This document shows, in pieces, positions 18,612 to 27,622 of a DNA stretch of 64,000 bases. Below the pieces are notes generated by a model. It did not search any database and was not told the origin of the DNA. It was given only the letters and a program-made list of their open reading frames with translations. The stretch's first letter is position 1. Every line of letters begins with the position of its first letter. Source of the DNA: Flavobacteriaceae bacterium GF1 (GTDB lineage Bacteria > Bacteroidota > Bacteroidia > Flavobacteriales > Flavobacteriaceae); contig WNKP01000004.1 in NCBI GenBank assembly GCA_009797885.1, forward strand, positions 298,166 to 362,165, written 5' to 3'. Both the position numbers and the translations under genes were made by a program.

Positions 18612-19627
18612 AAATTTTGGTGACCGGGGCAGCCGGTTTTATAGGTTACCACGTTTGTAAAAGTCTTTTAGAAAAAAGTCACAACGTGGTCGGTCTTGAT
18701 AATATCAATGATTATTACGACACAAAACTAAAATTTGACAGACTTAAAGAACTCGGTATCTCGGAAGAGAAGGCAAAAAATTATAATGTACCCGTGCAGA
18801 GTGGTACCCATACAAAGTTTAGTTTTGTAAGAATGGCCTTGGAAGACCGCAAAAATCTTCCTGAACTCTTCAAAACGGAATCGTTTGATATTGTCTGTAA
18901 CTTGGCGGCACAGGCAGGTGTTCGTTACAGTCTGGAAAATCCTGAGGCCTATATTGACAGCAATTTGGTAGGGTTCTTAAATATATTGGAGGCCTCTCGC
19001 CATAACAATATTAAACATTTGGTATACGCGAGCAGTTCAAGTGTTTATGGGGCCAATGAAAAGGTCCCTTTTGAAACAAAAGATCGCGTAGACAACCCCG
19101 TAAGTCTTTATGCAGCAACAAAAAAAAGCAACGAATTGATGGCTCATACTTATAGTCATTTGTTCAATCTTCCGACCACTGGGCTTCGCTTTTTTACGGT
19201 ATATGGTCCATGGGGAAGACCAGACATGGCCATGTTTCTGTTCACGGATGCCATTTTAAATGATAGGCCCATTAAGGTCTTTAATAACGGCCAACTTGAA
19301 CGTGATTTCACCTATATCGATGATATTGTTGAAGGCGTTACAAAAATCATCGAATCGGATACAGCCAATCAAACAGCTGACGTACCGTATAAGGTATATA
19401 ATATAGGGAACAATCAATCCGTAAAACTTATGGATTTTATTCAATCCATAGAAGAATGTTTAGGGGTTAACGCAAAAAAAGATATGTTGCCCATGCAACC
19501 TGGGGACGTGGTGAGAACCTGGGCCGATGTGAATGATCTGATCACCGACCATGGCTACAGTCCAAATACTCCTGTAAAGGAAGGCATAGCGCATTTCATA
19601 GATTGGTATAAAAACTACTATGCCTAG
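18608..19627 (+). CDS. UDP-glucuronate 4-epimerase (extended SDR)
   Basis: The 339-residue protein begins [14 protein letters not shown] and has the [11 protein letters not shown] insertion, [17 protein letters not shown], a YASSSSVYG Ser region and the [11 protein letters not shown] active-site Tyr and Lys. [18 protein letters not shown] is diagnostic of UDP-glucuronate/UDP-galacturonate epimerases rather than GalE. It should convert the Ugd product into UDP-galacturonate. Translation is probably coupled to ugd through the 4 bp overlap. Supply of two uronic acids implies an acidic polymer. Confidence 0.88.
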   Translation: MKILVTGAAGFIGYHVCKSLLEKSHNVVGLDNINDYYDTKLKFDRLKELGISEEKAKNYNVPVQSGTHTKFSFVRMALEDRKNLPELFKTESFDIVCNLAAQAGVRYSLENPEAYIDSNLVGFLNILEASRHNNIKHLVYASSSSVYGANEKVPFETKDRVDNPVSLYAATKKSNELMAHTYSHLFNLPTTGLRFFTVYGPWGRPDMAMFLFTDAILNDRPIKVFNNGQLERDFTYIDDIVEGVTKIIESDTANQTADVPYKVYNIGNNQSVKLMDFIQSIEECLGVNAKKDMLPMQPGDVVRTWADVNDLITDHGYSPNTPVKEGIAHFIDWYKNYYA

Positions 19628-19706
19628 TTGAAGTTGATTTAGCGTGGTTCTTTTTTGATTTACGACTCAAGAACGAAATTGAACAGATGTTCTAGAAAAA
19701 GGTGTT

Positions 19707-20513
19707 ATGGATTCAAAAAAAGATTTTTTTCTAACAGCGATTGCAGCATCTATTGAGGCCGGCATGGCAATACTGAAGGTTTATAACAAGCCTGATTTTG
19801 AGGTATCTTCAAAAGAAGATTCCTCGCCTTTGACGGAGGCCGATTTGATTTCAAGCGAAATCATCAACAAACATTTGGACCAAACTCCCTTTCCTATTAT
19901 TAGTGAAGAAGTAAAAACCGAGGAAGAATCCATTAGAAGGTCATGGACGACGTGCTGGATAGTGGACCCCCTTGATGGTACCAAAGAGTTCGTGAAACGA
20001 AATGGCGAATTTACCGTTAACATCGCCCTTTGCGAAGGGGGAACACCAACATCAGGGGTGATTTACACCCCGGTAACCCGGGAACTGTATTATGCCAAGG
20101 TCAAAGATGGAGTCGCTTACAAAACAATATTGGATGAAAATCACGAAATAATCGGTGGACTTTTCAGTGAAAAGGATCGTATCCAACCTTCAACTGTTGA
20201 TCGGAAAAAAATTCGCATTGTTGGTAGTCGTTCTCACATGAATGATGATACCGTAGATTTTCTTACAGAATTGAAGACTAAATATGACGACGTTGAAATA
20301 GTTTCAAAGGGCAGTTCGCTAAAGTTCTGTCTAGTGGCCGAGGGTAAAGCCGATCTCTATCCAAGACTGGCACCCACCATGGAATGGGATACTGCCGCTG
20401 GCCAGGCTATTTGTATGGCTGTCGGGCTAAAGGTACTCTCAAAGGATACAGGGAAAGAACTCAAATATAATAAGAAAGAATTATTGAATCCTCATTTCAT
20501 AGTATGTCAGTAA
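19707..20513 (+). CDS. cysQ: 3'(2'),5'-bisphosphate nucleotidase CysQ
   Basis: The 268-residue protein belongs to the inositol monophosphatase superfamily. The metal-binding motifs are SEEVKTEE near residue 70, VDPLDGTKEF (about 91-100) and the C-terminal MEWDTAAGQAI. CysQ removes the 3'-phosphate of PAP, the by-product of every PAPS-dependent sulfotransfer, and so prevents product inhibition. It lies 79 bp after the uronate epimerase and overlaps the DUF2061 gene by 10 bp, joining sugar precursor synthesis and sulfate activation in one transcript. Confidence 0.9.
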   Translation: MDSKKDFFLTAIAASIEAGMAILKVYNKPDFEVSSKEDSSPLTEADLISSEIINKHLDQTPFPIISEEVKTEEESIRRSWTTCWIVDPLDGTKEFVKRNGEFTVNIALCEGGTPTSGVIYTPVTRELYYAKVKDGVAYKTILDENHEIIGGLFSEKDRIQPSTVDRKKIRIVGSRSHMNDDTVDFLTELKTKYDDVEIVSKGSSLKFCLVAEGKADLYPRLAPTMEWDTAAGQAICMAVGLKVLSKDTGKELKYNKKELLNPHFIVCQ

Positions 20514-20944
20514 AGAAAGAGGTCTCCTATAAAAGGCACCTAGCCAAAACCGTCACTTGGCGGATTGTAGGTACTTTGGACACCATTCTGCTTTCTTGGT
20601 TGATCACGGGAAATCCAATGACTGGCCTAAAAATTGGATTTGCTGAAGTGATTACCAAGATGGTACTATACTTTTTTCATGAAAGGCTATGGCTCAAACT
20701 TGGGTTTCCCGACAGTAGAAAGCGGCATCTAGTCAAGACGTTTACCTGGCGCGCAGTCGGCACTTTGGACACTATGGTCTTATCATGGCTGATTACCGGT
20801 AATCCTCTTATCGGTCTACAAATCGGTTTTGTTGAGGCCATCACAAAAATGATCTTGTACTATCTTCACGAAAGGGTATGGTATCGAATTAATTTTGGTC
20901 TTGATAAACGAATAAGAGCAAAGAAATGGCGAAGAACATTGTAA
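20504..20944 (+). CDS. Tandem DUF2061 membrane protein
   Basis: The 146-residue protein consists of two near-identical halves of about 60 residues (roughly 11-66 and 74-129). Each reads RHLxKTxTWRxVGTLDT, then LSWLITGNP, IGFxExITKMxLYxxHERxW. This is the DUF2061 domain, a small predicted membrane domain of unknown function. The gene overlaps cysQ by 10 bp and cysC by 19 bp, so it is translationally locked into the sulfate-activation genes. A role in sulfate or PAPS handling at the inner membrane is an inference from that position; the sequence itself shows no transporter motif. Confidence 0.85.
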   Translation: MSVKKEVSYKRHLAKTVTWRIVGTLDTILLSWLITGNPMTGLKIGFAEVITKMVLYFFHERLWLKLGFPDSRKRHLVKTFTWRAVGTLDTMVLSWLITGNPLIGLQIGFVEAITKMILYYLHERVWYRINFGLDKRIRAKKWRRTL

Positions 20945-21516
20945 GACACACATATAGAATCACTCGAAAAGAACGAAGGGAGGACAATTCGCACAATTCT
21001 TTTTTAATATTTTTAACCGGTCTTTCGGGATCTGGAAAATCCACTATTGCCAACGCATTGGAGCAACAGTTGTTTTCGGAAGGGATCAAAACCTATGTGC
21101 TGGATGGTGATAATGTTAGAAAGGGCATCAATAAAGATTTAAGTTTTAGCCCCGAGGACCGTTCTGAAAACAATCGCAGAATTGGCGAGGTTGCAAAACT
21201 GCTCATTGATGCCGGTCTAGTGGTAATCGCAGCTTTTGTGGCGCCCTACAAAAAAGACAGGGCATTTATTAGGAATACTGTTGGGGCAGAGAATTATTTT
21301 GAAGTTTTCGTCAATACCAGTCTTGAAGAATGTGAAAGAAGAGATGTAAAAGGATTGTACAAAAAAGCACGCGAAGGTAAAATTAAAAACATGACCGGTA
21401 TTTCAGCTCCTTATGAAGAACCAGAAGCCCCTGGTGTCGAGGTTACTGAAAAAAATACGGTAGAAGAGTCAGTGGAACTCATTTACGATACAATAGCGAA
21501 TAAACTAAGGCTCTAA
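20926..21516 (+). CDS. cysC: Adenylyl-sulfate (APS) kinase CysC
   Basis: The 196-residue protein carries Walker A GLSGSGKST (32-40), the YVLDGDNVR substrate loop, a FSPEDRSENNRRIGEV region and the KGLYKKAREG segment followed by ISAPYEEP, all standard for APS kinase. It phosphorylates APS at the 3'-hydroxyl to give PAPS, the sulfate donor. It is free-standing, not fused to CysN. It overlaps the DUF2061 gene and is 4 bp ahead of cysD. Confidence 0.95.
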   Translation: MAKNIVRHTYRITRKERREDNSHNSFLIFLTGLSGSGKSTIANALEQQLFSEGIKTYVLDGDNVRKGINKDLSFSPEDRSENNRRIGEVAKLLIDAGLVVIAAFVAPYKKDRAFIRNTVGAENYFEVFVNTSLEECERRDVKGLYKKAREGKIKNMTGISAPYEEPEAPGVEVTEKNTVEESVELIYDTIANKLRL

Positions 21517-21520
21517 GAAC

Positions 21521-22426
21521 ATGAGTAAGTACTATTTAAATTATCTCGATGAACTCGAATCAGAGGCCATCTATGTGATGCGAGAAGTATGGGCACAATT
21601 TCAAAATCCGGTAATACTATTCTCTGGAGGAAAAGATTCCATAGTGGTGACCCATTTGGCAAAAAAGGCATTTCACCCCAGCAAAATTCCTTTTGCACTC
21701 ATGCACGTGGATACTGGTCATAATTTTCCTGAAACTATAAAGTTTAGGGATGATTTAATAAAAGAGTTGGATGCTCGACTAATTATCGGCTCGGTTCAGG
21801 AATCCATAGATACGGGAAGGGTTGCTGAGGAAAAGGGGAAAAACGCCACACGAAACGCGCTACAAATCACCACTTTACTTGATGCCATAGAATCAAATAA
21901 GGTAGACTGCGCCATAGGTGGTGGCAGAAGGGATGAAGAAAAGGCTAGGGCCAAGGAACGTTTCTTCTCACATCGTGATGATTTTGGGCAGTGGGATCCC
22001 AAAAATCAAAGGCCTGAACTGTGGAATCTCTTTAACGGAAAACACTTTGAAGGCGAACACTTTAGGGCATTCCCCATAAGCAATTGGACCGAAATGGATG
22101 TCTGGAACTATATCGCAAGAGAGGAAATAGCAATTCCCTCCCTCTATTTGGCACATGAGCGTGAGGTAATTTGGCGAAATGATTCTTGGATTCCTAAATC
22201 CGAATTTTTGGTGATTGAAGATGACGAAAAAGTGGAAACCAAAAAAATAAGGTTCAGAACTCTTGGGGATATTACCATTACAGGGGGAATAGAATCAGAT
22301 GCCGATACCATTGAGAAAATTGTTTTAGAGGTATCTGCAATGCGCAAAACCGAACGTGGTAACCGAAGTGATGATAAAAGATCGGAGACGGCGATGGAAG
22401 ACAGAAAAAAACAAGGGTATTTTTAA
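21521..22426 (+). CDS. cysD: Sulfate adenylyltransferase small subunit CysD
   Basis: The 301-residue protein is of normal CysD length. The PP-loop FSGGKDSIVVTHL lies near residue 33, followed by MHVDTGHNFPETI, GGGRRDEEKARAKER and FPISNWTEMDVWNYI. With CysN it forms APS from sulfate and ATP. The C-terminal SDDKRSETAMEDRKKQGYF is the conserved tail of the family. It is 4 bp after cysC and 12 bp before cysN. Confidence 0.96.
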   Translation: MSKYYLNYLDELESEAIYVMREVWAQFQNPVILFSGGKDSIVVTHLAKKAFHPSKIPFALMHVDTGHNFPETIKFRDDLIKELDARLIIGSVQESIDTGRVAEEKGKNATRNALQITTLLDAIESNKVDCAIGGGRRDEEKARAKERFFSHRDDFGQWDPKNQRPELWNLFNGKHFEGEHFRAFPISNWTEMDVWNYIAREEIAIPSLYLAHEREVIWRNDSWIPKSEFLVIEDDEKVETKKIRFRTLGDITITGGIESDADTIEKIVLEVSAMRKTERGNRSDDKRSETAMEDRKKQGYF

Positions 22427-22438
22427 AGTATTGGTGAT

Positions 22439-23695
22439 ATGTCGATAAATAACAATCAATTACTGCGATTTACAACAGCAGGGAGCGTAGACGACGGTAA
22501 GAGCACACTCATTGGAAGGCTTCTTTATGATTCAAAATCAATTTTCGAGGACCAGCTTGAGGCAATTACCGATACCAGTAAAAAGAAAGGCCATGATGGG
22601 GTTGATTTGGCTCTCTTTACTGATGGACTTCGTGATGAGAGGGAGCAAGGGATTACTATAGATGTGGCTTATCGCTATTTTACCACCCCAAAACGAAAGT
22701 TCATCATAGCCGACACCCCTGGTCACATCCAATACACTAGGAATATGGTTACGGGTGCGTCTACGGCCAATGCTGCGATTATTTTAGTGGATGCCCGGCA
22801 TGGAGTCATTGAACAAACCAAAAGACATGCTTTTATTGCATCCTTGCTGCAAATACCCCATATTATTGTCTGTATCAATAAAATGGACTTAGTGGATTTC
22901 AAAGAAGAGGCCTACGATACAATTCTGAGGCAATTTGAAGAATTTTCATCAAAGCTTCTAATTACCGATGTTCGGTTTATCCCCATTAGCGCCCTATTGG
23001 GCGACAACGTGGTCAATCGATCAGAAAACATGCCTTGGTACCAGGGTGCTCCCCTATTGCATACTTTGGAGACCATGCACATCAGTAGTGACCTCAATAA
23101 AGTTGATGCAAGATTTCCTGTTCAAACCGTACTTCGCCCGCAACGGGAAGGGTTTATTGATTATAGGGGTTACGCCGGCAGGATTTCCAGTGGGATTTTT
23201 AGAATCGGTGATGAAATCACTGCGATGCCCTCTGGTTTTACCTCAAAAATCAAGTCAATTCAAGGACCCACAGGTGAGTTGCCTGAGGCCTTCGCTTCAA
23301 TGTCAGTAGCCATGACATTGGAAGATGATATTGACGTAGGCAGAGGCGACATGATTGTTCGTTCCAACAACAAGCCTGACGCTTCACAAGACATAGAGGT
23401 CATGCTATGCTGGTTGCACAACGAGTCAGCCAAACCCCGGGCCAAATACGCCATAAGACACACTTCAAATGAACAAACAGCCATGATTAAAGAAATCATT
23501 TATAAAATTGATATCAATACCTTGGGCAGAAAAATGGATGATTCTTCTTTGAACATGAACGATATCAGTAAGGTTAGAATACGAACGACCAAGCCCCTGA
23601 TGGTCGATTCGTATCGTGAAAATCGAATAACGGGGAGCATAATCCTTATCGATGAAAATACCAATGAGACCGTAGCGGCGGGTATGGTGGTTTAA
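22439..23695 (+). CDS. cysN: Sulfate adenylyltransferase GTPase subunit CysN
   Basis: The 418-residue protein is a translational-GTPase relative. G1 is GSVDDGKST (15-23), the switch region REQGITIDVAYRYF, G3 DTPGH and G4 NKMD. Beta-barrel domains follow and the protein ends after the ETVAAGMVV strand. GTP hydrolysis drives APS formation by CysD. The length shows that no CysC domain is fused to it, in agreement with the separate cysC gene. It closes the sulfate-activation operon; 202 bp then separate it from the first MBOAT gene. Confidence 0.96.
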   Translation: MSINNNQLLRFTTAGSVDDGKSTLIGRLLYDSKSIFEDQLEAITDTSKKKGHDGVDLALFTDGLRDEREQGITIDVAYRYFTTPKRKFIIADTPGHIQYTRNMVTGASTANAAIILVDARHGVIEQTKRHAFIASLLQIPHIIVCINKMDLVDFKEEAYDTILRQFEEFSSKLLITDVRFIPISALLGDNVVNRSENMPWYQGAPLLHTLETMHISSDLNKVDARFPVQTVLRPQREGFIDYRGYAGRISSGIFRIGDEITAMPSGFTSKIKSIQGPTGELPEAFASMSVAMTLEDDIDVGRGDMIVRSNNKPDASQDIEVMLCWLHNESAKPRAKYAIRHTSNEQTAMIKEIIYKIDINTLGRKMDDSSLNMNDISKVRIRTTKPLMVDSYRENRITGSIILIDENTNETVAAGMVV

Positions 23696-23897
23696 CCTAA
23701 TCCTTGGTATATAGTTTTAATTTCACCCTGTCTTTTGAGAATTATTTTTTGAGTTAAGAAAATAATGCTGAAAGTTATCTAGTAGTATGAAACGATACCG
23801 TTTGGCAAAAATATGGCGTTTTTCAGCCAAATTTATTTTTAATGAAAGAAAAAAGATAAAGTTTTACGTCTTATCCATTCTGTCCTAATACGTTGTT

Positions 23898-25340
23898 ATG
23901 CTATTCAATTCCCTGGATTTTGCAATTTTCCTCCCTCTGGTTTTTGTGTCCTACTGGTTCGTGACTGGAAGGAATCTCAAGCTCCAGAATTTGCTAATAG
24001 TCATCGCGAGTTACATATTTTATGGATGGTGGGATTGGAGATTTTTATCCTTGATTCTCTTTAGTACAATTGTTGATTACTCCGTCGGACTAGGATTGGC
24101 AAAGGAAAAAAATGCTTTAAAACGAAAGATTTTGCTGATTACCAGTCTGTGTGTTAATCTAGGTTTTCTAGGATTTTTTAAATACTACAATTTCTTTCTT
24201 GACAATTTTATAACAGCTTTTTCATTTTTTGGTAGGGAGATACAAGGCAACACCTTAAACATAATTTTACCAGTAGGGATAAGTTTTTACACCTTCCAAA
24301 CTTTGAGCTATACCATTGATGTCTACAAGAAAAAACTTGTGCCTACAAAAGACTTCATTGCATTTTCCGCATTCGTAAGCTTTTTCCCTCAGTTGGTTGC
24401 GGGCCCCATTGAACGTGCAACCCACCTACTACCTCAGTTTTATAAAAAACGAGTATTCGACTATCGCAAAGCTGTAGATGGTTTAAGACAAATTTTATGG
24501 GGCCTTTTTAAAAAGGTGGTAATCGCAGATAATTGCGCACAGTATGCAAACATAATCTTTGAGAGTCATACAGATTATTCAGGCAGCACCTTGGTTTTGG
24601 GTGCACTTTTCTTTGCCTTCCAGATATATGGTGATTTCTCAGGCTATTCTGACATTGCAATAGGAACATCCAGGCTTTTTGGATTTGACTTAATGAAGAA
24701 CTTTGCATTTCCTTATTTCTCGAGGGACATAGCGGAATTTTGGAGGCGCTGGCACATTTCCCTATCCACCTGGTTCCGGGATTACTTGTATATTCCTTTA
24801 GGCGGAAGCAGAGGCGGTACTTGGATGAAGGTAAGAAATACCTTCATCATTTTTATCGTCAGCGGATTCTGGCATGGAGCAAATTGGACATTTATTATTT
24901 GGGGAGCTTTGAACGCAGTGTATTTTCTGCCTTTATTACTACTTAAAAAAAATAGGGCCAATACCGATGTGGTGGCTAATGGCAAATTTCTACCATCCAT
25001 TAAAGATTTCTTAAATATTGCTTCAACATTCGGTTTAACACTGCTTGCCTGGATTTTTTTTAGGGCTGAAACTGTTCAAGGGGCCCTTGACTACATTGGA
25101 GGGATTTTTTCAAAAACTTTATTCGATAAACCTGAAGTCCTTCCATATAAACTAATGCCATTTATTCTCCTACTTATTCTGGTCGAATGGGTACAACGAG
25201 AAAATTCCCATGCTTTGGAAATGGAAGTGGACAAACCCATTCTTTCCCGCCCAACTCGATGGGCAATGTATATTGGGCTCATAGTTTTGATTTTTTCTTT
25301 TGGAGGCTCCCAACAAGAATTCATTTATTTTCAATTCTAA
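23898..25340 (+). CDS. MBOAT family O-acyltransferase (AlgI-like), copy 1
   Basis: The 480-residue protein has about ten membrane helices. YGWWDWRFL near residue 42, FFPQLVAGPIERA near 162, FWRRWHISLSTWFRDYLYIPLGG (His286) and SGFWHGANW (His326) are the signature blocks of AlgI-type acyltransferases; the latter His is the presumed catalytic one. Such proteins move acyl groups, usually acetyl, across the inner membrane for transfer onto exopolysaccharide. The C-terminus EFIYFQF recurs in copy 2 at 58.4 kb. It is 6 bp before an SGNH-type partner gene. Confidence 0.92.
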   Translation: MLFNSLDFAIFLPLVFVSYWFVTGRNLKLQNLLIVIASYIFYGWWDWRFLSLILFSTIVDYSVGLGLAKEKNALKRKILLITSLCVNLGFLGFFKYYNFFLDNFITAFSFFGREIQGNTLNIILPVGISFYTFQTLSYTIDVYKKKLVPTKDFIAFSAFVSFFPQLVAGPIERATHLLPQFYKKRVFDYRKAVDGLRQILWGLFKKVVIADNCAQYANIIFESHTDYSGSTLVLGALFFAFQIYGDFSGYSDIAIGTSRLFGFDLMKNFAFPYFSRDIAEFWRRWHISLSTWFRDYLYIPLGGSRGGTWMKVRNTFIIFIVSGFWHGANWTFIIWGALNAVYFLPLLLLKKNRANTDVVANGKFLPSIKDFLNIASTFGLTLLAWIFFRAETVQGALDYIGGIFSKTLFDKPEVLPYKLMPFILLLILVEWVQRENSHALEMEVDKPILSRPTRWAMYIGLIVLIFSFGGSQQEFIYFQF

Positions 25341-25346
25341 AATATC

Positions 25347-26222
25347 ATGAAAAAATTTATCCTTCTTCTTCTAAAATTCTCAACGGCACTAGTAGGCGTC
25401 GTCACTTTTTTGGTCATTATATCCGCACTAATCGGGAGGAGTCTTTTTCCTTTCCAAATCCAAGAAGATAAAAATATTTTAATCCTGGGAAATTCCCACC
25501 CGGAATGCGCTATTAACGACAATGAAATAGATGGTGTCATTAATTTGGCACAAAGTGGTACTGCATATTTCTATGATTACCTAAAATTGCGGGAATTTGT
25601 CAATAAAAATCATCATATAGACACCGTTATCCTGGGTTACACTTATTCAGATCTAAAAAAGGAAATGGATGAGTGGGTGACCGGAGAGGATAAACTAAAA
25701 TTTAAAATAAGGGATTATTTTATTTTGTTTAATTCCAAAGATTATTTTGCACTGGCTTTTTCCAATCCTGTAGGCGTAATTACCAATACCCCTCAAACTA
25801 TATTTTACAATTTGAATGCGGGCATAAAAGGACTTCCCCATATGGGGGGGTTCAAATATTTGGAAAGAAACAAATTGAAGGAAGCAAAAGAGAGGCTAAA
25901 AAAGCAAAATACCAACGAAACGCCTTTTAAAATCTCTAATTATCAAGGTAAGTATCTAAAAAAAATATACGCCTTTTGCAAAGAACGTAACATTACGTTA
26001 ATTTTATTAAGCACCCCATTGCATCCTATGGAAGTTGAGTATCAAAAAGAAATGCTTCAGAGTTACAACAATTTTGCAAGTAAAAATTTACCAGAAGCGT
26101 TGCTTATCAACCATTCCAACTTCCAGCTTCCAGAATCTTATTATGCGGATTTAGACCATTTAAACCATAAGGGTGCACGTTTGTATACCCAATATTTGAA
26201 AACAAACTATTTTGATCGATGA
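25347..26222 (+). CDS. Membrane-anchored SGNH-fold protein, partner of MBOAT copy 1
   Basis: The 291-residue protein has one N-terminal membrane helix (about 4-30) and a periplasmic domain. ILILGNSHPECA contains a GxS-type nucleophile position (Ser50), and DLDHLNHKG near residue 268-276 supplies the DxxH dyad. This is the arrangement of AlgJ/AlgX-like and DltD-like acyltransferases that finish the transfer begun by an MBOAT protein. The gene follows the MBOAT by 6 bp. Overall similarity to named families is low, so the assignment rests on motifs and context. Confidence 0.65.
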   Translation: MKKFILLLLKFSTALVGVVTFLVIISALIGRSLFPFQIQEDKNILILGNSHPECAINDNEIDGVINLAQSGTAYFYDYLKLREFVNKNHHIDTVILGYTYSDLKKEMDEWVTGEDKLKFKIRDYFILFNSKDYFALAFSNPVGVITNTPQTIFYNLNAGIKGLPHMGGFKYLERNKLKEAKERLKKQNTNETPFKISNYQGKYLKKIYAFCKERNITLILLSTPLHPMEVEYQKEMLQSYNNFASKNLPEALLINHSNFQLPESYYADLDHLNHKGARLYTQYLKTNYFDR

Positions 26223-26374
26223 AAAATTGAATCAACCTCAAGGCCCCAAATTAATTTCTTCTTTAGCCCAAGAATTTCTTTAAGGACAGTTCTATTTTTT
26301 ATTTCCAATTAGAAGAAATATATTTCACTTAGTTTGGATGATCGACCTAGTATATTTACAGAACCCGATAACTA

Positions 26375-27406
26375 ATGAAAAATAATATCTCAAAAGTTCT
26401 ATTGCTATCAGGGATAGCGATAACGGGTTTGGTCTTGGGTGTATTTTTGGAATCCGGGTTTCCCGTAATAGCGCGATTAAAAACCGAAATATACTCAAAG
26501 CTTAAGAAAAGTAGAACTGAAAGAATATTATGGAATGATGATTTTGAATTGGTTAAAATCAAATCATCCTTGGATAAAAAAAAGCAAAGTGCTTATTTCT
26601 ACAAAGCCAAGACTTCTTTAAAAGCTCCGCTTATTGTCAGTTTACACTCTTGGAGTGGTGATTACTCACAATTTGATAGCCTTGGTTTGTTATGTAAATC
26701 AAAAGATATCAATTACATCCACCCCAATTTTAGAGGTCCAAATTCAACGCCAGATGCTTGTTGCAGTAAATTCGTTTTAAGTGATATTGATGACGCCATC
26801 AGTTATGCAATTCAAAATTCCAATGTAGATACAAATAAAATATCAATTGTTGGTGCAAGCGGTGGTGGTTATGCAGCTTTATGTGCTTACATGAAATCAA
26901 GACATTCTATTTCGAAGATTTCAGCATGGGCTCCCATTGCGAACCTAGAGGCATGGTACGAGCAAAATCGTATTAGGGACGGAGCCTATTTAAAAGACAT
27001 CCTAAATTGCACAGATTCCAAAAATGAAGTGTTAAATGTTAAAAAGGCAAGAGATAGGTCTCCTTTTTTTTGGAATGCTCCGAATACCAGGTTTGAAAAT
27101 ACAAGCCTTTTTCTGTACACTGGTATTTATGATGGTTTGCAAGGAAGTGTTCCTATTACCCAATCCATTAATTTTTACAATAAACTACTAAGTGATTTGT
27201 CCGTACCTGATTCTTCGAAATATGTCTCTGAAAGAGAAAAGAGGTTGTTGCTGGAACACAGAAAGGCTTTGGATTCCTTTGGTAAACTACTTAATAGGCG
27301 AGTCATCCTTCGAAAGAAATTTGAAAACGTAAAATTGGTAGTCTATGAAGGAGGGCATGAAATACTGAGCACATATGCCTTGAACGAATTACTTGGAATA
27401 GAATAA
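26375..27406 (+). CDS. Alpha/beta hydrolase, prolyl-oligopeptidase-like, membrane-anchored or secreted
   Basis: The 343-residue protein has an N-terminal hydrophobic segment (about 8-26). The hydrolase core has PLIVSLHSWSGD (oxyanion-hole region), nucleophile elbow VGASGGGYA (Ser162), a probable acid at Asp253 in YTGIYDGLQG and His328 in YEGGHEIL. The family includes peptidases and carbohydrate esterases; an esterase acting on the acylated polymer would fit the neighbours but is inference. It is 152 bp after the SGNH gene and 216 bp before the epimerase, probably its own unit. Confidence 0.65.
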   Translation: MKNNISKVLLLSGIAITGLVLGVFLESGFPVIARLKTEIYSKLKKSRTERILWNDDFELVKIKSSLDKKKQSAYFYKAKTSLKAPLIVSLHSWSGDYSQFDSLGLLCKSKDINYIHPNFRGPNSTPDACCSKFVLSDIDDAISYAIQNSNVDTNKISIVGASGGGYAALCAYMKSRHSISKISAWAPIANLEAWYEQNRIRDGAYLKDILNCTDSKNEVLNVKKARDRSPFFWNAPNTRFENTSLFLYTGIYDGLQGSVPITQSINFYNKLLSDLSVPDSSKYVSEREKRLLLEHRKALDSFGKLLNRRVILRKKFENVKLVVYEGGHEILSTYALNELLGIE

Positions 27407-27622
27407 TCTTATTGCCCAACCTATTCCCCAGGAGTTTTTCAAAAACATTCCGGGTTATATTCATCCTAAGCATATTCTACCAGAATCTTTCTGCAAAAAG
27501 ATAGACCCTTACATCTAATTATTATAATAATACAACTATAATTAAGTCATTTTAGAGCAATTTGCTTTTTCTTTGCCCTCTCAATGGATGGTGAAAATAC
27601 AATTCATTTAAGTCGCAACCGT

